A DNA stretch of 64,000 bases from Micromonospora zamorensis (lineage in GTDB: Bacteria > Actinomycetota > Actinomycetes > Mycobacteriales > Micromonosporaceae): the NCBI RefSeq assembly GCF_900090275.1, contig NZ_LT607755.1, positions 1,860,001 through 1,924,000 of the forward strand. The letters run 5' to 3'. A program made the position numbers and the translations under genes. The notes under the pieces are model-generated. The model was not told where the DNA came from. It saw nothing but the letters and a program-made list of their open reading frames with translations, and made no database searches. This document shows positions 1-8,565 of the stretch, one piece after another (positions within the stretch are counted from its first letter, which is position 1; the number at the start of each line of letters is the position of its first letter).

Positions 1-2
1 GG

Positions 3-323
3 CAGCGCGAGATGATCGCCAACGTCGGTCGGATCGTCGTCGAGGGTCGGGACATCGGCTCGGTCGTCGCGCCGGACGCGGACCTGAAGGTCTTCCTGAC
101 CGCCTCCGAGGAGGCCCGTGCCGCCCGGCGCAGCGCGGAGGACGCCGCTGACGTGGCGGCCACCGCCGCCGACCTGGCGCGACGGGACCGGCTCGACTCG
201 ACCCGCAAGGTCAACCCACTGGCGCAGGCGCCCGACGCCGTGGTGCTGGACACCACCGAGCTGGGCATCGACGAGGTCGTGTCGCGACTGCGCGAGCTGC
301 TCACCGAGCGGGGTGTGGCATGA
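3..323 (+). CDS. cmk: Cytidylate kinase, C-terminal part (5' end outside window)
   Basis: The reading frame is open from the window edge and encodes the C-terminal half of a (d)CMP kinase, which phosphorylates CMP and dCMP in pyrimidine nucleotide supply. Visible family features are the [18 protein letters not shown] segment, a LTAS.EARAARR lid region, and [20 protein letters not shown], which holds the substrate-binding RD.RD-type signature. The stop codon overlaps the start of der by four bases (ATGA), so the two genes are probably translationally coupled. The cmk-der order is common in actinobacteria and marks this edge as core genome. Confidence 0.93.
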   Translation, partial: QREMIANVGRIVVEGRDIGSVVAPDADLKVFLTASEEARAARRSAEDAADVAATAADLARRDRLDSTRKVNPLAQAPDAVVLDTTELGIDEVVSRLRELLTERGVA

Positions 324-1726
324 GTAGCGATGGTGGTGGTTGGGTCGAGCTGCGGGAGCCCGAGGTTGCCGTCGAGGAACCGAGCGGCCCGCAGCCGGTG
401 GTGGCCGTGGTCGGCCGCCCCAACGTGGGTAAGTCCACTCTGGTCAACCGGATCATCGGCCGCCGCCAGGCGGTCGTCGAGGACGTTCCCGGTGTGACCC
501 GGGACCGGGTGCCGTACGACGCGCAGTGGAACGGCCGGGCGTTCACCGTGGTGGACACCGGCGGTTGGGAGCCGGACGCGAAGGACCGCGCCGCGGCCAT
601 CGCGGCGCAGGCCGAGACGGCGGTCGTCACCGCCGACGTGGTCCTCTTCGTGGTCGACGCGATGGTGGGCTCCACCGACGTTGACGAGGCCGCGGTGAAG
701 ATGCTGCGGCGCAGCGCCAAGCCGGTGATCCTGGTGGCCAACAAGGCTGACAACACCTCCATCGAGATGGAGGCCGTGTCGCTGTGGTCGCTCGGCCTCG
801 GCGAGCCGTTCCCGGTTTCCGCGCTGCACGGGCGAGGCTCCGGCGACCTGCTGGACGCCATCCTCGCCGCGCTGCCGGAAGCCCCGGCGATCGTGGAGAA
901 CCGACCGCGTGGACCGCGCCGGGTGGCGCTGGTCGGGCGACCGAACGTGGGCAAGTCCAGCCTGCTCAACCGGTTCTCCGGCGAAGAGCGGGCGGTTGTC
1001 GACTCGGTGGCGGGCACCACTGTGGACCCGGTGGACAGCCTGGTCGAGATCGGCGGTCAGACCTGGCAACTGGTCGACACGGCCGGACTGCGTAAGCGGG
1101 TCGGCAAGGCCAGCGGCACCGAGTACTACGCCAGCCTGCGCACCGCCGGCGCCATCGAGGCCGCCGAGGTTGCCGTGGTGCTGCTGGACTCCAGCGAGCC
1201 GATCAGCGAGCAGGACCAGCGGATCCTGTCGATGGTGACCGAGTCGGGCCGGGCGCTCGTCATCGCGTTCAACAAGTGGGACCTGGTCGATGCCGACCGT
1301 CGGTACTACCTGGACAAGGAGATCGACCGGGAGCTGCGCCGCATCCCCTGGGCGATCCGCCTGAACCTGTCCGCGATGACCGGCCGAGCGGTGGACAAGC
1401 TGGCCCCGGCCCTGAACAAGGCCCTGGCCAGCTGGGAAACCCGGGTGCCGACCGCGTACCTCAACCAGTGGCTGACGGCGCTGGTGCAGGCCACCCCCCA
1501 CCCGGTACGTGGTGGACGGGCGCCGCGGATCCTGTTCGCCACGCAGGCCGGCGTGGCACCGCCGCGGTTCGTGCTCTTCACCACCGGCCCGCTGGACGCC
1601 GGATACCAGCGCTTCGTCGAGCGCAAGCTCCGCGAGGAATTCGGGTACGAAGGCAGCCCCATTGAGATCTCCGTCCGCCCGCGCAAGAAGCTAGGCCCCG
1701 GCGGCCGGGGCAAGGCGCACGGCTGA
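320..1726 (+). CDS. der: Ribosome-associated GTPase Der (EngA)
   Basis: Der is the tandem-GTPase ribosome assembly factor that acts on the 50S subunit. The 468-residue product has two G domains in order. The first has GRPNVGKST (about residue 31), DTGGWEPD and NKAD. The second has [22 protein letters not shown] and NKWD. A C-terminal KH-like domain follows. The N-terminal extension of about 25 acidic residues before the first G domain is usual in actinobacteria. ATG 320 overlaps the cmk stop, which fixes the start. A strong hairpin follows 15 bases after the stop. Nothing looks damaged. Confidence 0.97.
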   Translation: MSSDGGGWVELREPEVAVEEPSGPQPVVAVVGRPNVGKSTLVNRIIGRRQAVVEDVPGVTRDRVPYDAQWNGRAFTVVDTGGWEPDAKDRAAAIAAQAETAVVTADVVLFVVDAMVGSTDVDEAAVKMLRRSAKPVILVANKADNTSIEMEAVSLWSLGLGEPFPVSALHGRGSGDLLDAILAALPEAPAIVENRPRGPRRVALVGRPNVGKSSLLNRFSGEERAVVDSVAGTTVDPVDSLVEIGGQTWQLVDTAGLRKRVGKASGTEYYASLRTAGAIEAAEVAVVLLDSSEPISEQDQRILSMVTESGRALVIAFNKWDLVDADRRYYLDKEIDRELRRIPWAIRLNLSAMTGRAVDKLAPALNKALASWETRVPTAYLNQWLTALVQATPHPVRGGRAPRILFATQAGVAPPRFVLFTTGPLDAGYQRFVERKLREEFGYEGSPIEISVRPRKKLGPGGRGKAHG

Positions 1727-1741
1727 CCTGCCTGTTCTCTC

Positions 1742-1780
1742 GAAATGCCGGATGGGCGGTCCTCGCCCGTCCGGCATTTC
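1742..1780 (+). terminator. Terminator after der
   Basis: A 17-bp inverted repeat (1742-1758 with 1764-1780, one G-U pair, 5-base loop) lies directly downstream of der. The arms read GAAATGCCGGATGGGCG and its complement. The arms start with A-rich and end with T-rich bases, so the hairpin could work on either strand. It separates the cmk-der operon from the tRNA. Confidence 0.85.
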
Positions 1781-1919
1781 TTCAACCCCACCCTCCTAGG
1801 ACGCTTTAGGGGGTGTGCGGTGGTTCGGTTGGCTCGCGGCGCGGGTGGGGCCTGTGCGAACGAGCCGGGGCTGCTGCGCTAAGCTGTACCGGCTGTCGCG
1901 TTGGGAAACCACGCGAGGG

Positions 1920-1994
<75 letters not shown>

Positions 1995-2012
1995 AGAGTT
2001 TCAGCAGGTCAG

Positions 2013-2044
2013 AGGCCTTGATTCACTTCGGTGAGTCGGGGCCT
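2013..2044. terminator. Terminator-like hairpin between tRNA-Pro and integrase
   Basis: A 14-bp stem (2013-2026 with 2031-2044, three wobble pairs) encloses a TTCG tetraloop and is followed by TTTGCCGTTT. It lies inside the element, just after attL. It probably ends transcription of the tRNA and may also insulate the convergent integrase gene. Confidence 0.6.
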
Positions 2045-2105
2045 TTGCCGTTTCGTCTCACAATTTCTCACGTACGCGCGTACTGCTGAATTTCGGGCGC
2101 TCGAG

Positions 2106-3287
2106 TCACCCGAACAGGCCTGATTCGAGGTGCTCGGCCGCCACCTTGAGGTGGCTGCTGTCGGGGTGGACGTAGACCCGTTTGGCGAGCGTGCCGCCGT
2201 CGGCGTGGCCGGCCCAGGCCGCGAGGACGACGTCGGGCACTCCGGCGCCGGCGAGGTAGGTCAGGCAGGCGTGCCGCGCGTCGTACGGCCGAACCTTGCG
2301 GACCCCGACCTTGGCCATCAGTTCGTAGACCCGGCGGCGGAGCCAGTCGGTGCGCTGCGGCTGGCCGAGTTCGTTGACCAGGACGTAGCCGCTGTCGACG
2401 TAGGTGTTACCGGCCTTCAGGCGTTCCTTCTTCTGCAGGGTGTGAAACGCTTTGAGCGCCTTCGTTACCGTCGCGGGCATCGGCAGGCCGCGTTTGCCAG
2501 CCGCCGATTTGGCCTCCTTCTCTTCGATCTCACCGTCCACGAGCGTCCGGGTGTTGTCCCCGGCCGCGATCGTTCCGGCCTCGAGGTTGACATCGGACCA
2601 CCGCAGCCCGCACACCTCGGCCGGTCGGAGACCCATCAGTGACAGCAGGCAGGCGGCGTAGAGGCGTTCGCCCGTGATGCCGGTCAGGAACGCCTTCACC
2701 TCCTCTTGGGTCCAGGGCTTGCGCTCAGCCTGTGCCTCGGCTGCGGCCTTCGCGGCCGCTCTGGGGATGGCGACGAACGCGGCGACGTTGCGGACCACGA
2801 GCTGACGCCGAACCGCCACGTTCAGCGCGGTTCGAAGGCGGCCGAGCGTCAGGCGCACTGACCGGACACCGAGCCCCGTTCCCGGCTTGCCGCCACGCTT
2901 CCGGCCCTCCGTCAGCATCCAGTCGATCAGAGCCTCGATGTCGGCCTCGGTGACGTCCTGGAGTGGCTTGCTGCCAAGGCGGGCGCGGACCGGCAGCAGC
3001 GCATCGCGGTAGTTGGCGGCGGTGGCCTTCTCTACATCGCGGGTGGCGGACGCCAACCACTCGTCGAGGAAGTCGTTGACCGTGATCTTGCCGGGTTTGA
3101 CGTATGTGCCGCGGTCGGTCTCGTGCTTGATCCGGGCGTACTCCGCCTTGGCTTCCTTCCTAGTGTCGAAGGTGTACGTCCGCTGGTCCCGACGCCCGTC
3201 CGGCTTGCGTCCGACGTCGAGGACGAACCGGTAACGGGTCTTGCCGCTGCGAAGCGTGATCTTCTTGATCGGGTCCGAGGTGCTCAT
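2106..3287 (-). CDS. int: Tyrosine site-specific integrase
   Basis: A 393-residue phage-type integrase that should catalyse integration at and excision from the adjacent tRNA-Pro site. The N-terminal region (about 1-70) looks like an AP2-like/SAM-like arm-binding domain rich in K and R. A core-binding domain (about 70-175) contains VNDFLDEWLA, and the catalytic domain follows. Visible catalytic residues are Arg in LSLMGLRPAEVCGLRW, Arg in RPYDARHACLTYLAGAG (the usual first His is Tyr here), the GH of AAWAGHADGGTLAKR, and the nucleophile Tyr in KRVYVHP. The gene reads toward attL and ends about 110 bases from it, the usual geometry of actinomycete integrative elements. Confidence in the role is high; the att pairing supports activity in the past. 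Confidence 0.95.
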   Translation of the reverse strand: MSTSDPIKKITLRSGKTRYRFVLDVGRKPDGRRDQRTYTFDTRKEAKAEYARIKHETDRGTYVKPGKITVNDFLDEWLASATRDVEKATAANYRDALLPVRARLGSKPLQDVTEADIEALIDWMLTEGRKRGGKPGTGLGVRSVRLTLGRLRTALNVAVRRQLVVRNVAAFVAIPRAAAKAAAEAQAERKPWTQEEVKAFLTGITGERLYAACLLSLMGLRPAEVCGLRWSDVNLEAGTIAAGDNTRTLVDGEIEEKEAKSAAGKRGLPMPATVTKALKAFHTLQKKERLKAGNTYVDSGYVLVNELGQPQRTDWLRRRVYELMAKVGVRKVRPYDARHACLTYLAGAGVPDVVLAAWAGHADGGTLAKRVYVHPDSSHLKVAAEHLESGLFG

Positions 3288-3363
3288 GCTGCTGCGCCTT
3301 TCGTGGAGGGATGGTCAACGCCCGAGATTCAGTGCCGGAAGCGGCGGCGAGCTTGACGCTAAT

Positions 3364-3384
3364 GGTACCTAAAAGCGGTACCTA
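3364..3384. promoter_or_regulatory. Paired GGTACCTA repeats upstream of int
   Basis: Two copies of GGTACCTA (3364-3371 and 3377-3384) lie 13 bases apart, between the divergent int gene and the small gene at 3495. Each has a GGTACC palindrome at its core. Their position suggests an operator or an excisionase-binding site, but nothing in the sequence identifies the binding protein. Confidence 0.35.
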
Positions 3385-3494
3385 GCAGTGTGCCCGAGAT
3401 GGCGCGTGCATTGGCAGTTGGTGATAGGCGATCTGGAATGTGGGAACCTCAACTCGTCATCCAGCCGTTCGAGAGCTCGCCGAGGAGTTGAGGC

Positions 3495-3719
3495 ATGCCG
3501 CGACAGCGTCCTGTCGCCGAGAACCTGCCGCCATTGCCGTTGCCGCTGCGCGAGAAGCGGGATCAGCAAGTCAAGATCCGGCTTACGCCCTCGGAGATGG
3601 AGAGGCTGGCGGTGATGCGGCCCGATCTCACGCCGTCCGGGATTGTCGCGCTGCTCGTCGACGACGTGCTTGCCGGGCGGTATCGACCGGGATGGGCTGT
3701 GCCGCAGGAACCAGGGTAA
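3495..3719 (+). CDS. Small uncharacterised protein, possible DNA-binding
   Basis: A 74-residue protein with a proline-rich N-terminus (PPLPLPLREKRDQQ), then VKIRLTPSEMERLAVM and a C-terminal LLVDDVLAGRY segment. A beta strand followed by two helices (VKIRLTPSEME...) resembles the ribbon-helix-helix layout seen in small regulators and mobilisation accessory proteins, but the match is only in outline. ATG 3495 follows a GAGGAG-type ribosome site. It is divergent from int and faces the excisionase-like gene on the opposite strand. It is probably an element-encoded regulator; this is inference. Confidence 0.6.
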   Translation: MPRQRPVAENLPPLPLPLREKRDQQVKIRLTPSEMERLAVMRPDLTPSGIVALLVDDVLAGRYRPGWAVPQEPG

Positions 3720-3728
3720 ACCGACTGA

Positions 3729-3980
3729 TTAACCGCGCGTCCGGTCCGATGAGTCCTCCTGATCGGCGCCGTGCCGGTCGATGCCGACCAGCCTCAGCAG
3801 GTCTGCGGTGCGTACGCGGTAGGACGTCCCGATCCGAAGCACCGGACACGGAAACACGTCCTGCTTCGCGAGCTCGTAGGCCTTCGTTCGCCCGACGCCC
3901 AGGGCGCGAGCAGCGGTGGACAGGTCGACAATCGCGGGGAGTCGCAGCAGTTCCTCGTGGGTCAGCGAGCTGGTGATCAT
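3729..3980 (-). CDS. xis: Excisionase-like MerR/HTH protein
   Basis: An 83-residue HTH protein of the excisionase (HTH_17) type: VDLSTAARALGVGRTKAYEL is the helix-turn-helix, followed by the beta wing VLRIGTSYRVRTADLLRLVG. Such proteins bend attachment-site DNA and steer the integrase towards excision. The start at 3980 is chosen because GGAGG lies about ten bases upstream; the frame stays open further upstream without coding character. It lies on the same strand as int but is separated from it by an opposing small gene, so the two are probably not one transcript. Confidence 0.8.
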   Translation of the reverse strand: MITSSLTHEELLRLPAIVDLSTAARALGVGRTKAYELAKQDVFPCPVLRIGTSYRVRTADLLRLVGIDRHGADQEDSSDRTRG

Positions 3981-4182
3981 CTTGCCCAATCCTCCGGGGT
4001 GAGGGGAGTGGACGCCGAGGCGACCGGCTGTCGAGGCACCAATTGGCATGCCCTGAGACGACGATCCCCGCCGACCATTTCCGGGCGCGCTACCGCCGAC
4101 GTGGTAGCGGCCAACCAGCAGCACCGGTAGCGCTGGGGCGCGGCTCGGAGAACCCATCCCGCTGCTCTGCAAGACTGCATCG

Positions 4183-4596
4183 ATGTTGACCCTGCCGGAC
4201 ACGCCATGCGCGCTGGTGCTCCGTACCGATTTCACCGACGAGGGAGCCTGGGACGCAGTGCGTGCGGCGAGTGTCGCGCCCTCGGTCGATGGATTCGCGG
4301 CGAGCCTGTCCTTTGTCAGCGACTCAGCGTTCGCTGATCTGTCCCCTGAGCAGGTGGCGGCGCTCCCGAGGCTGACCTACCGCAGCTTCCTGTTCCTCGT
4401 CGACAACGTCACGGTCACCGACTCGGAAACGTCGCTTGTCGCGCTGGATCTACTTCACGAGCCAGGTCGCTGGTTCCGGGTCGTACCGGCGCAGATGTGG
4501 AGCATCGAGAACAACCTCTCGATTGCAAACATGGACATTTTCGAGTTTGCCGAAGCGGTGGATCCGGCCGGAGTGTTCCGCGGATTTTCGACGTGA
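4183..4596 (+). CDS. DUF6924 family protein
   Basis: A 137-residue cytosolic protein matching the DUF6924 pattern by eye: ALVLRTDFTDEGAWDAV near the N-terminus, a central FLFLVDNVTV strand, LVALDLL, and the C-terminal SIENNLSIANMDIFEFA followed by GVFRGF. The family has no established function and is widespread in actinomycetes. The product looks full length. No operon partner is visible. Confidence 0.75.
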   Translation: MLTLPDTPCALVLRTDFTDEGAWDAVRAASVAPSVDGFAASLSFVSDSAFADLSPEQVAALPRLTYRSFLFLVDNVTVTDSETSLVALDLLHEPGRWFRVVPAQMWSIENNLSIANMDIFEFAEAVDPAGVFRGFST

Positions 4597-5099
4597 GGAG
4601 CCAGGAGCCGGGCTAGTGAACGGCGGCTTCCGAGACGATATCCACGGCGTTGCCGAGAGGATTTGAACGGCGGCTACCGCGGCCACTTCAGGCTGCGGCT
4701 CCCCATCCAGTTGAACAGCGCCGCATTAGCCTCCTGGGAGTCAACCGCGACGCCCAGTTCCGCGAGGGCCCTGACCATCCTCTCGCGCCCTGATGGCTGG
4801 CACTGTAGCGTGTCCGGCCGCGACGACGCCTGATGCCCTCTACCCGAGATCCGGGCTCTTCTGGTGCCCCGGTCGTTAGGCGACCCGCTGGTTTTTCGGA
4901 GGGGAGGCACAGCGAAGACCGGGACAGAGGAGATCCACCTGCCGGCGAGTGCGCGCACGAGCTGCGTATGGAAGCTCTGTTCCCTGCGACGTTCGAGGCG
5001 GCTACGGTCTGACTGGACGGGCCGCCTTCGTAGGCAGCCGAGCGATGCCTAATACCTCTAGCTAAGGCCTGGGTTAAGGGGATTACTAGAGTCCTGCCC
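4597..5099. other. Non-coding or degraded stretch
   Basis: No convincing intact gene is present. On the minus strand, 4674 to about 4790 reads RERMVRALAELGVAVDSQEA and then NAALFNWMGSRSLKWPR. This has protein-like composition and may be the C-terminal remnant of a lost gene. The last 50 bases, which are AT-richer than the surroundings (TAATACCTCTAGCTAAGG), probably hold the promoter of the glycosyltransferase that follows. Confidence 0.4.
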
Positions 5100-6473
5100 G
5101 TGAATATCTCCGCCACGGCACGCAGCATGCTGGCCACTACCAGCGTCGCTGTCCTCGCGACCATTCTGATGCGGGCGAGCCAGCGGCAGGCCGTACGGCT
5201 CGACTACGACGACGGGGTGTACTGGCAGACCGCGCTGGCAGTAGCCGACGGGTACCAGCCGTACTCGGAGGTGTTCTTCGCGCAGCCTCCGCTTTATGCG
5301 TGGCTGTCCGCGCTGCCGTTCGCGTTGGACGGCGGGGAAGGGGCGGCTCGGGTGCTCACCGGCGGCTGGGCGGTGCTGCTCTCCGCCGGAGCCGGTTTGC
5401 TAGGCGGCGCACTCGCCGGCCGGTACGCCGGGATGGCCGCAGCCCTGCTGGTAGCGCTGCTGCCGCCCGTGCAGCGCTACTGCTTCCAGTTCGGGGCCGA
5501 CCTGCCCACCGCAGCTCTGGTCACCTGGTCGGTGGTCTGCGCCCTGCGGGGACGGCCGCGCTGGTGGATTGCCTCCGGGACGCTGCTGGGCGTGGCCCTG
5601 GCCATGAAGCTTATCGCGGTGGTTGTGATACCCGCCCTGCTCGTGATGGCGGCGTTGGCGTGCCGGCGGCTGGCTGCTCTCGCGTCGGTGTCAGCTGCGG
5701 CCGTGGCGGTGAGCGCTCTGGTACTGATCGTGACCAGTCCGCCGAAGCAGGCATGGGATCAAGTTGTCGCGCTGCACCTGACCGCGGCGGACGCCCAGGG
5801 ACAGCCAGTCCCCGGCGCTGCGATCACCATGCTCGCTCTGTGGATCGTGCCGTTCGGGCTGCTGTCCGGAGTCGGGACTTTCCTATGCTTGCGTCGTCTG
5901 CCCCGGGCGCGGCGTCTCCCAGTGATCGTGCTCGTGATGTGGGGAACCACGGGGGTGGTCTTCGCGGGCGTGCACCGGCCGATCTTCGAGCACCATTTGC
6001 TGCTGTTCGTCGCTCCGGGTGCCGTGATCATCGCCGCTGGCTTCTTCGCGCTCCTGCGTCCAAGAGCGCAGGTGGTGACGACAGCGGCGCTGGCGCTGAT
6101 CTGCGTAGTGCAGGCTCTGACACTGCCGGTCAGTTCGCGCCTGGAGACCAGCGCCATGCTGCGCTGCCTGCGCGCCCTGCCCTCCGGGTCGGTGCTGGTC
6201 ACCGACGATCAGGAGGTCGCCGCCCGTGCCGGCCTGCGCACACCGCCCTGGCTGGCCGACACCTCACGGGTCCGGATCAGCAGCGGCCACCTCACCACCG
6301 CCGAGATTATCGCTGGCGCGGACGGCGCCGTGGGTGTCCTGTTCGCCCCGCCGGACCGGACGAAATTCGTCGACCCGGCCATCGCGGCGTGGGCGCGGCA
6401 GACCTTCCCCGTCACCTATGCGGCCGACGGCTACCTCCTGGCCGTCTCCACCCCGCTGGACTGCGCCTTATGA
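5100..6473 (+). CDS. GT-C type membrane glycosyltransferase (RgtA/B/C/D-like)
   Basis: A 457-residue polytopic protein with about ten hydrophobic segments. The first extracytoplasmic loop carries RLDYDDGVYWQTALAVADG, the acidic DD motif expected of polyprenyl-phosphate-sugar-dependent GT-C enzymes (the ArnT/PMT superfamily). A short soluble tail follows the last membrane segment. Such enzymes move a sugar from a lipid carrier to an acceptor outside the membrane. The start is GTG 5100. The stop overlaps the start of a CDP-alcohol phosphatidyltransferase gene (ATGA), so the pair probably modified or built one lipid-linked product. Donor and acceptor cannot be told from sequence. Confidence 0.8.
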   Translation: MNISATARSMLATTSVAVLATILMRASQRQAVRLDYDDGVYWQTALAVADGYQPYSEVFFAQPPLYAWLSALPFALDGGEGAARVLTGGWAVLLSAGAGLLGGALAGRYAGMAAALLVALLPPVQRYCFQFGADLPTAALVTWSVVCALRGRPRWWIASGTLLGVALAMKLIAVVVIPALLVMAALACRRLAALASVSAAAVAVSALVLIVTSPPKQAWDQVVALHLTAADAQGQPVPGAAITMLALWIVPFGLLSGVGTFLCLRRLPRARRLPVIVLVMWGTTGVVFAGVHRPIFEHHLLLFVAPGAVIIAAGFFALLRPRAQVVTTAALALICVVQALTLPVSSRLETSAMLRCLRALPSGSVLVTDDQEVAARAGLRTPPWLADTSRVRISSGHLTTAEIIAGADGAVGVLFAPPDRTKFVDPAIAAWARQTFPVTYAADGYLLAVSTPLDCAL

Positions 6474-6757
6474 AGTTCGCCCATACCCGCAACACCGAGA
6501 CCTCTCTGCTGTCCTTCGCCGAACGGCCGCTGAAACGCCGGCTGGCGGCCAGGGTTCCCCGGTTTGTGGGCACCCGCACGCTCACCATGGCCACCCTGCC
6601 GCTCGCCGTCGCGGCTTTCGCGTCCAGCGCGGCCCACTGGTGGACCGTCACAGCCACGCTCGTGGCAGCCCAGTACCTGACCGACCTGGTGGACGGCGAG
6701 GTCGGCCGCATCCGGAAGTCCGGCCACGTGCGCTGGGGCTATCACATGGACCACTTC

Positions 6758-7358
6758 CTAAGGGACGTCTCGTAACTCGGGGCAGCTCAGGCGGGGTGAT
6801 CCAGGAGATTCGGGATCGATGCTTGCTGTGTGTTGCTGGATGAACTTGACGCGCGAGGCGACGTCGCTGCGGGGCAGGGTGCTGAGCTCGTAGCCGTGTT
6901 GGGTATAGGCGGCGACCATCGCGTCGTGGGTACGCACGGCTTCGGCGAAGTCTTGGTGTCGTTCGCTGTCGGTGGTGTAGATCCGCGGCCAGGGCGGGGC
7001 GATGAACACACGCTGGTGGTAGCGGAACAGCTGTGCTGCGGCTGTCACGTGCGCGGGAACGGGCTGGCCGAGTAGGAGGTAGTAGCCCGACGAGGTCCGG
7101 GATCCCCCGGTCGAAGAAGACGGGTCCGGGATGCCGGCTGGCTTGGCGGTAGGAGCGGATCTCCCAGCTGAGCATGACCTCGGCGAACAGTCGTGAGTCC
7201 CCGGTGTGCAGCGCCAGGCCGCCGATCGACAGCTGGTCCTGGATGATCTGGCGCCCCGCTTCGTCGACGCAGGCGTGACCGGCACGCCGCAAGCTGTCGA
7301 TCAGCATGGTCTTGCCAGCTCCGGGTCCCCCGGTAATGACGATGTACTGGCTGCTCAC
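6758..7358 (-). pseudogene. AAA-type P-loop ATPase/kinase-like gene inside the IS, frameshifted
   Basis: The N-terminus MSSQYIVITGGPGAGKTMLI has a clear Walker A. It is followed by HACVDEAGRQIIQDQL and VFFDRGIPDLVG, the pattern of AAA_28-like nucleotide kinases and ATPases. The frame breaks near 7088: one base too many in GGG changes VGYYLLLGQPVPA to VGLLPPTRP. The downstream frame continues sensibly to KFIQQHTASIDPES and stops in the IS terminal repeat, so the C-terminus may also be cut. It shares the space upstream of the transposase and reads divergently from it. Function is unknown; either a pseudogene or a sequence error at the G run. Confidence 0.7.
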
Positions 7359-8264
7359 GTCGTCCTCTCTGATAGGCGCTTACTCCTCGTCACCCCGGAA
7401 ATGTCCGCTGAGGACGATCGCCGAAGATGCGTGGGTGCAGGTGATCTCGGCAGCCCACCAGGAGTGGATCCTCCCGTTCACAGGGCTGACCCCCGCTCAG
7501 TTCCGCAGGCTGGTCCGCCTGGTCGCCGAGCGTGGCGGGGACGGGATCGCTGACGGTCGGCCGGGCCGGCAGTGGGCCCTCGACCTGGCCGACCGGGTGC
7601 TGCTGGTGGCCGTCTACTGGCGCACGAACCTGACCATGCGGCAGATCGGCCCGCTGTTCGGAGTGTCGCATTCCGCCGCGCACCGAGTCATCGACACCCT
7701 CGGCCCGCTGCTGGTTCTCGCACCTGTGCGCCGCCGGCCGGTCGACCAGATCGCCATCGTCGACGGCACCCTCATCCCGACGCGGGACCACCGCCTCGCG
7801 GCGCCGAGCAAGAACTACCGGTACTCGACGAACCTGCAAGTGGCCATCGACGCCAGCACGCGCCTGGTCATCGGCGTCGGCGACCCCCAGCCGGGCAACC
7901 GCAACGACACGATCGTCTACCGGACCTCCGGCATCGACCAGAAGTTGGCCGGACGGCCCGTCATGGCCGACGGCGGCTACCGCGGCAACCCCGAGGTGAT
8001 TATCCCGTACCGCAAGAACCGCGACGGCAGCCCGCTACCGGTCTGGAAGCAGGACCTGAACGCCCAGCACCGCACCGTCCGAGCGCAGGTCGAACACACC
8101 CTGGCCAGGATGAAGAACTGGAAGATCCTTCGCGACTACCGCCGCGCCGCCCGCACATTGACCACTGCCGCTTCCGGCATCGCCAACCTCCACAACATTG
8201 CCCTGACCTGGTGACCACAGACGCCGCACCAGCCAACGCCTGCACCCAGTTACGAGACAGCCCT
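6761..8264 (+). mobile_element. IS5-superfamily insertion with a passenger ATPase gene
   Basis: The 1504-bp element has imperfect terminal inverted repeats. The left end AGGGACGTCTCGTAACTCGG and the right end read on the other strand, AGGGCTGTCTCGTAACTGGG, agree at 17 of 20 positions. It is flanked by TA on both sides (6759-6760, 8265-8266). It carries a DDE transposase on the plus strand and a frameshifted AAA-type gene on the minus strand. A single-gene IS of this family would be about 900 bp, so the extra 600 bp is unusual. The insertion broke the phosphatidyltransferase gene. Confidence 0.85.
7441..8214 (+). CDS. IS5-family DDE transposase
   Basis: The product starts near VISAAHQEWILPFTGLTPAQ and contains an HTH region (LTMRQIGPLFGVSHSAAHRV). 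The DDE_Tnp_4 catalytic parts are IAIVDGTLIPT (first D), the MADGGYRG segment (second D) and VEHTLARMKNWKIL (E). GTG 7441, or GTG 7435, is the likely start; the frame is open further upstream but overlaps the passenger gene. About 257 residues is normal for the family. The frame is intact, so the element may still be mobile. Confidence 0.88.
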   Translation: MISAAHQEWILPFTGLTPAQFRRLVRLVAERGGDGIADGRPGRQWALDLADRVLLVAVYWRTNLTMRQIGPLFGVSHSAAHRVIDTLGPLLVLAPVRRRPVDQIAIVDGTLIPTRDHRLAAPSKNYRYSTNLQVAIDASTRLVIGVGDPQPGNRNDTIVYRTSGIDQKLAGRPVMADGGYRGNPEVIIPYRKNRDGSPLPVWKQDLNAQHRTVRAQVEHTLARMKNWKILRDYRRAARTLTTAASGIANLHNIALTW

Positions 8265-8565
8265 TAGACGCGGTTTTCGTCGCCGCGATCTTCGGCGGCT
8301 ACCTGGTGGCGCTGCCCGGCGCGCGGCCCGCCGCTGCCGCGCTACTGGTGGTGTGCATGTTGTTCCTGGTCAACGCGCATCTGGAGTCGGTCGCGACTGG
8401 GGCGACCCGGTTGAAGCGCGGCGGGGTCGGCCCTACCGAGATTCGGGTGATGCTCGTGGTGTCCGACCTCGCGATGGCCCGCCTCGGCACCGGGTGGTTC
8501 GAGGCGGCGCTGCCCTGGATCGCGGCGACCGGCGCCGGACTACTCGCCATCACCGCTTTCCACGC

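Noticed and set aside
5300..6469. Long plus-strand frame overlapping the glycosyltransferase
   Set aside because: It is a shifted reading of the GT-C gene. Only its end, from 6470, is real (the phosphatidyltransferase start).
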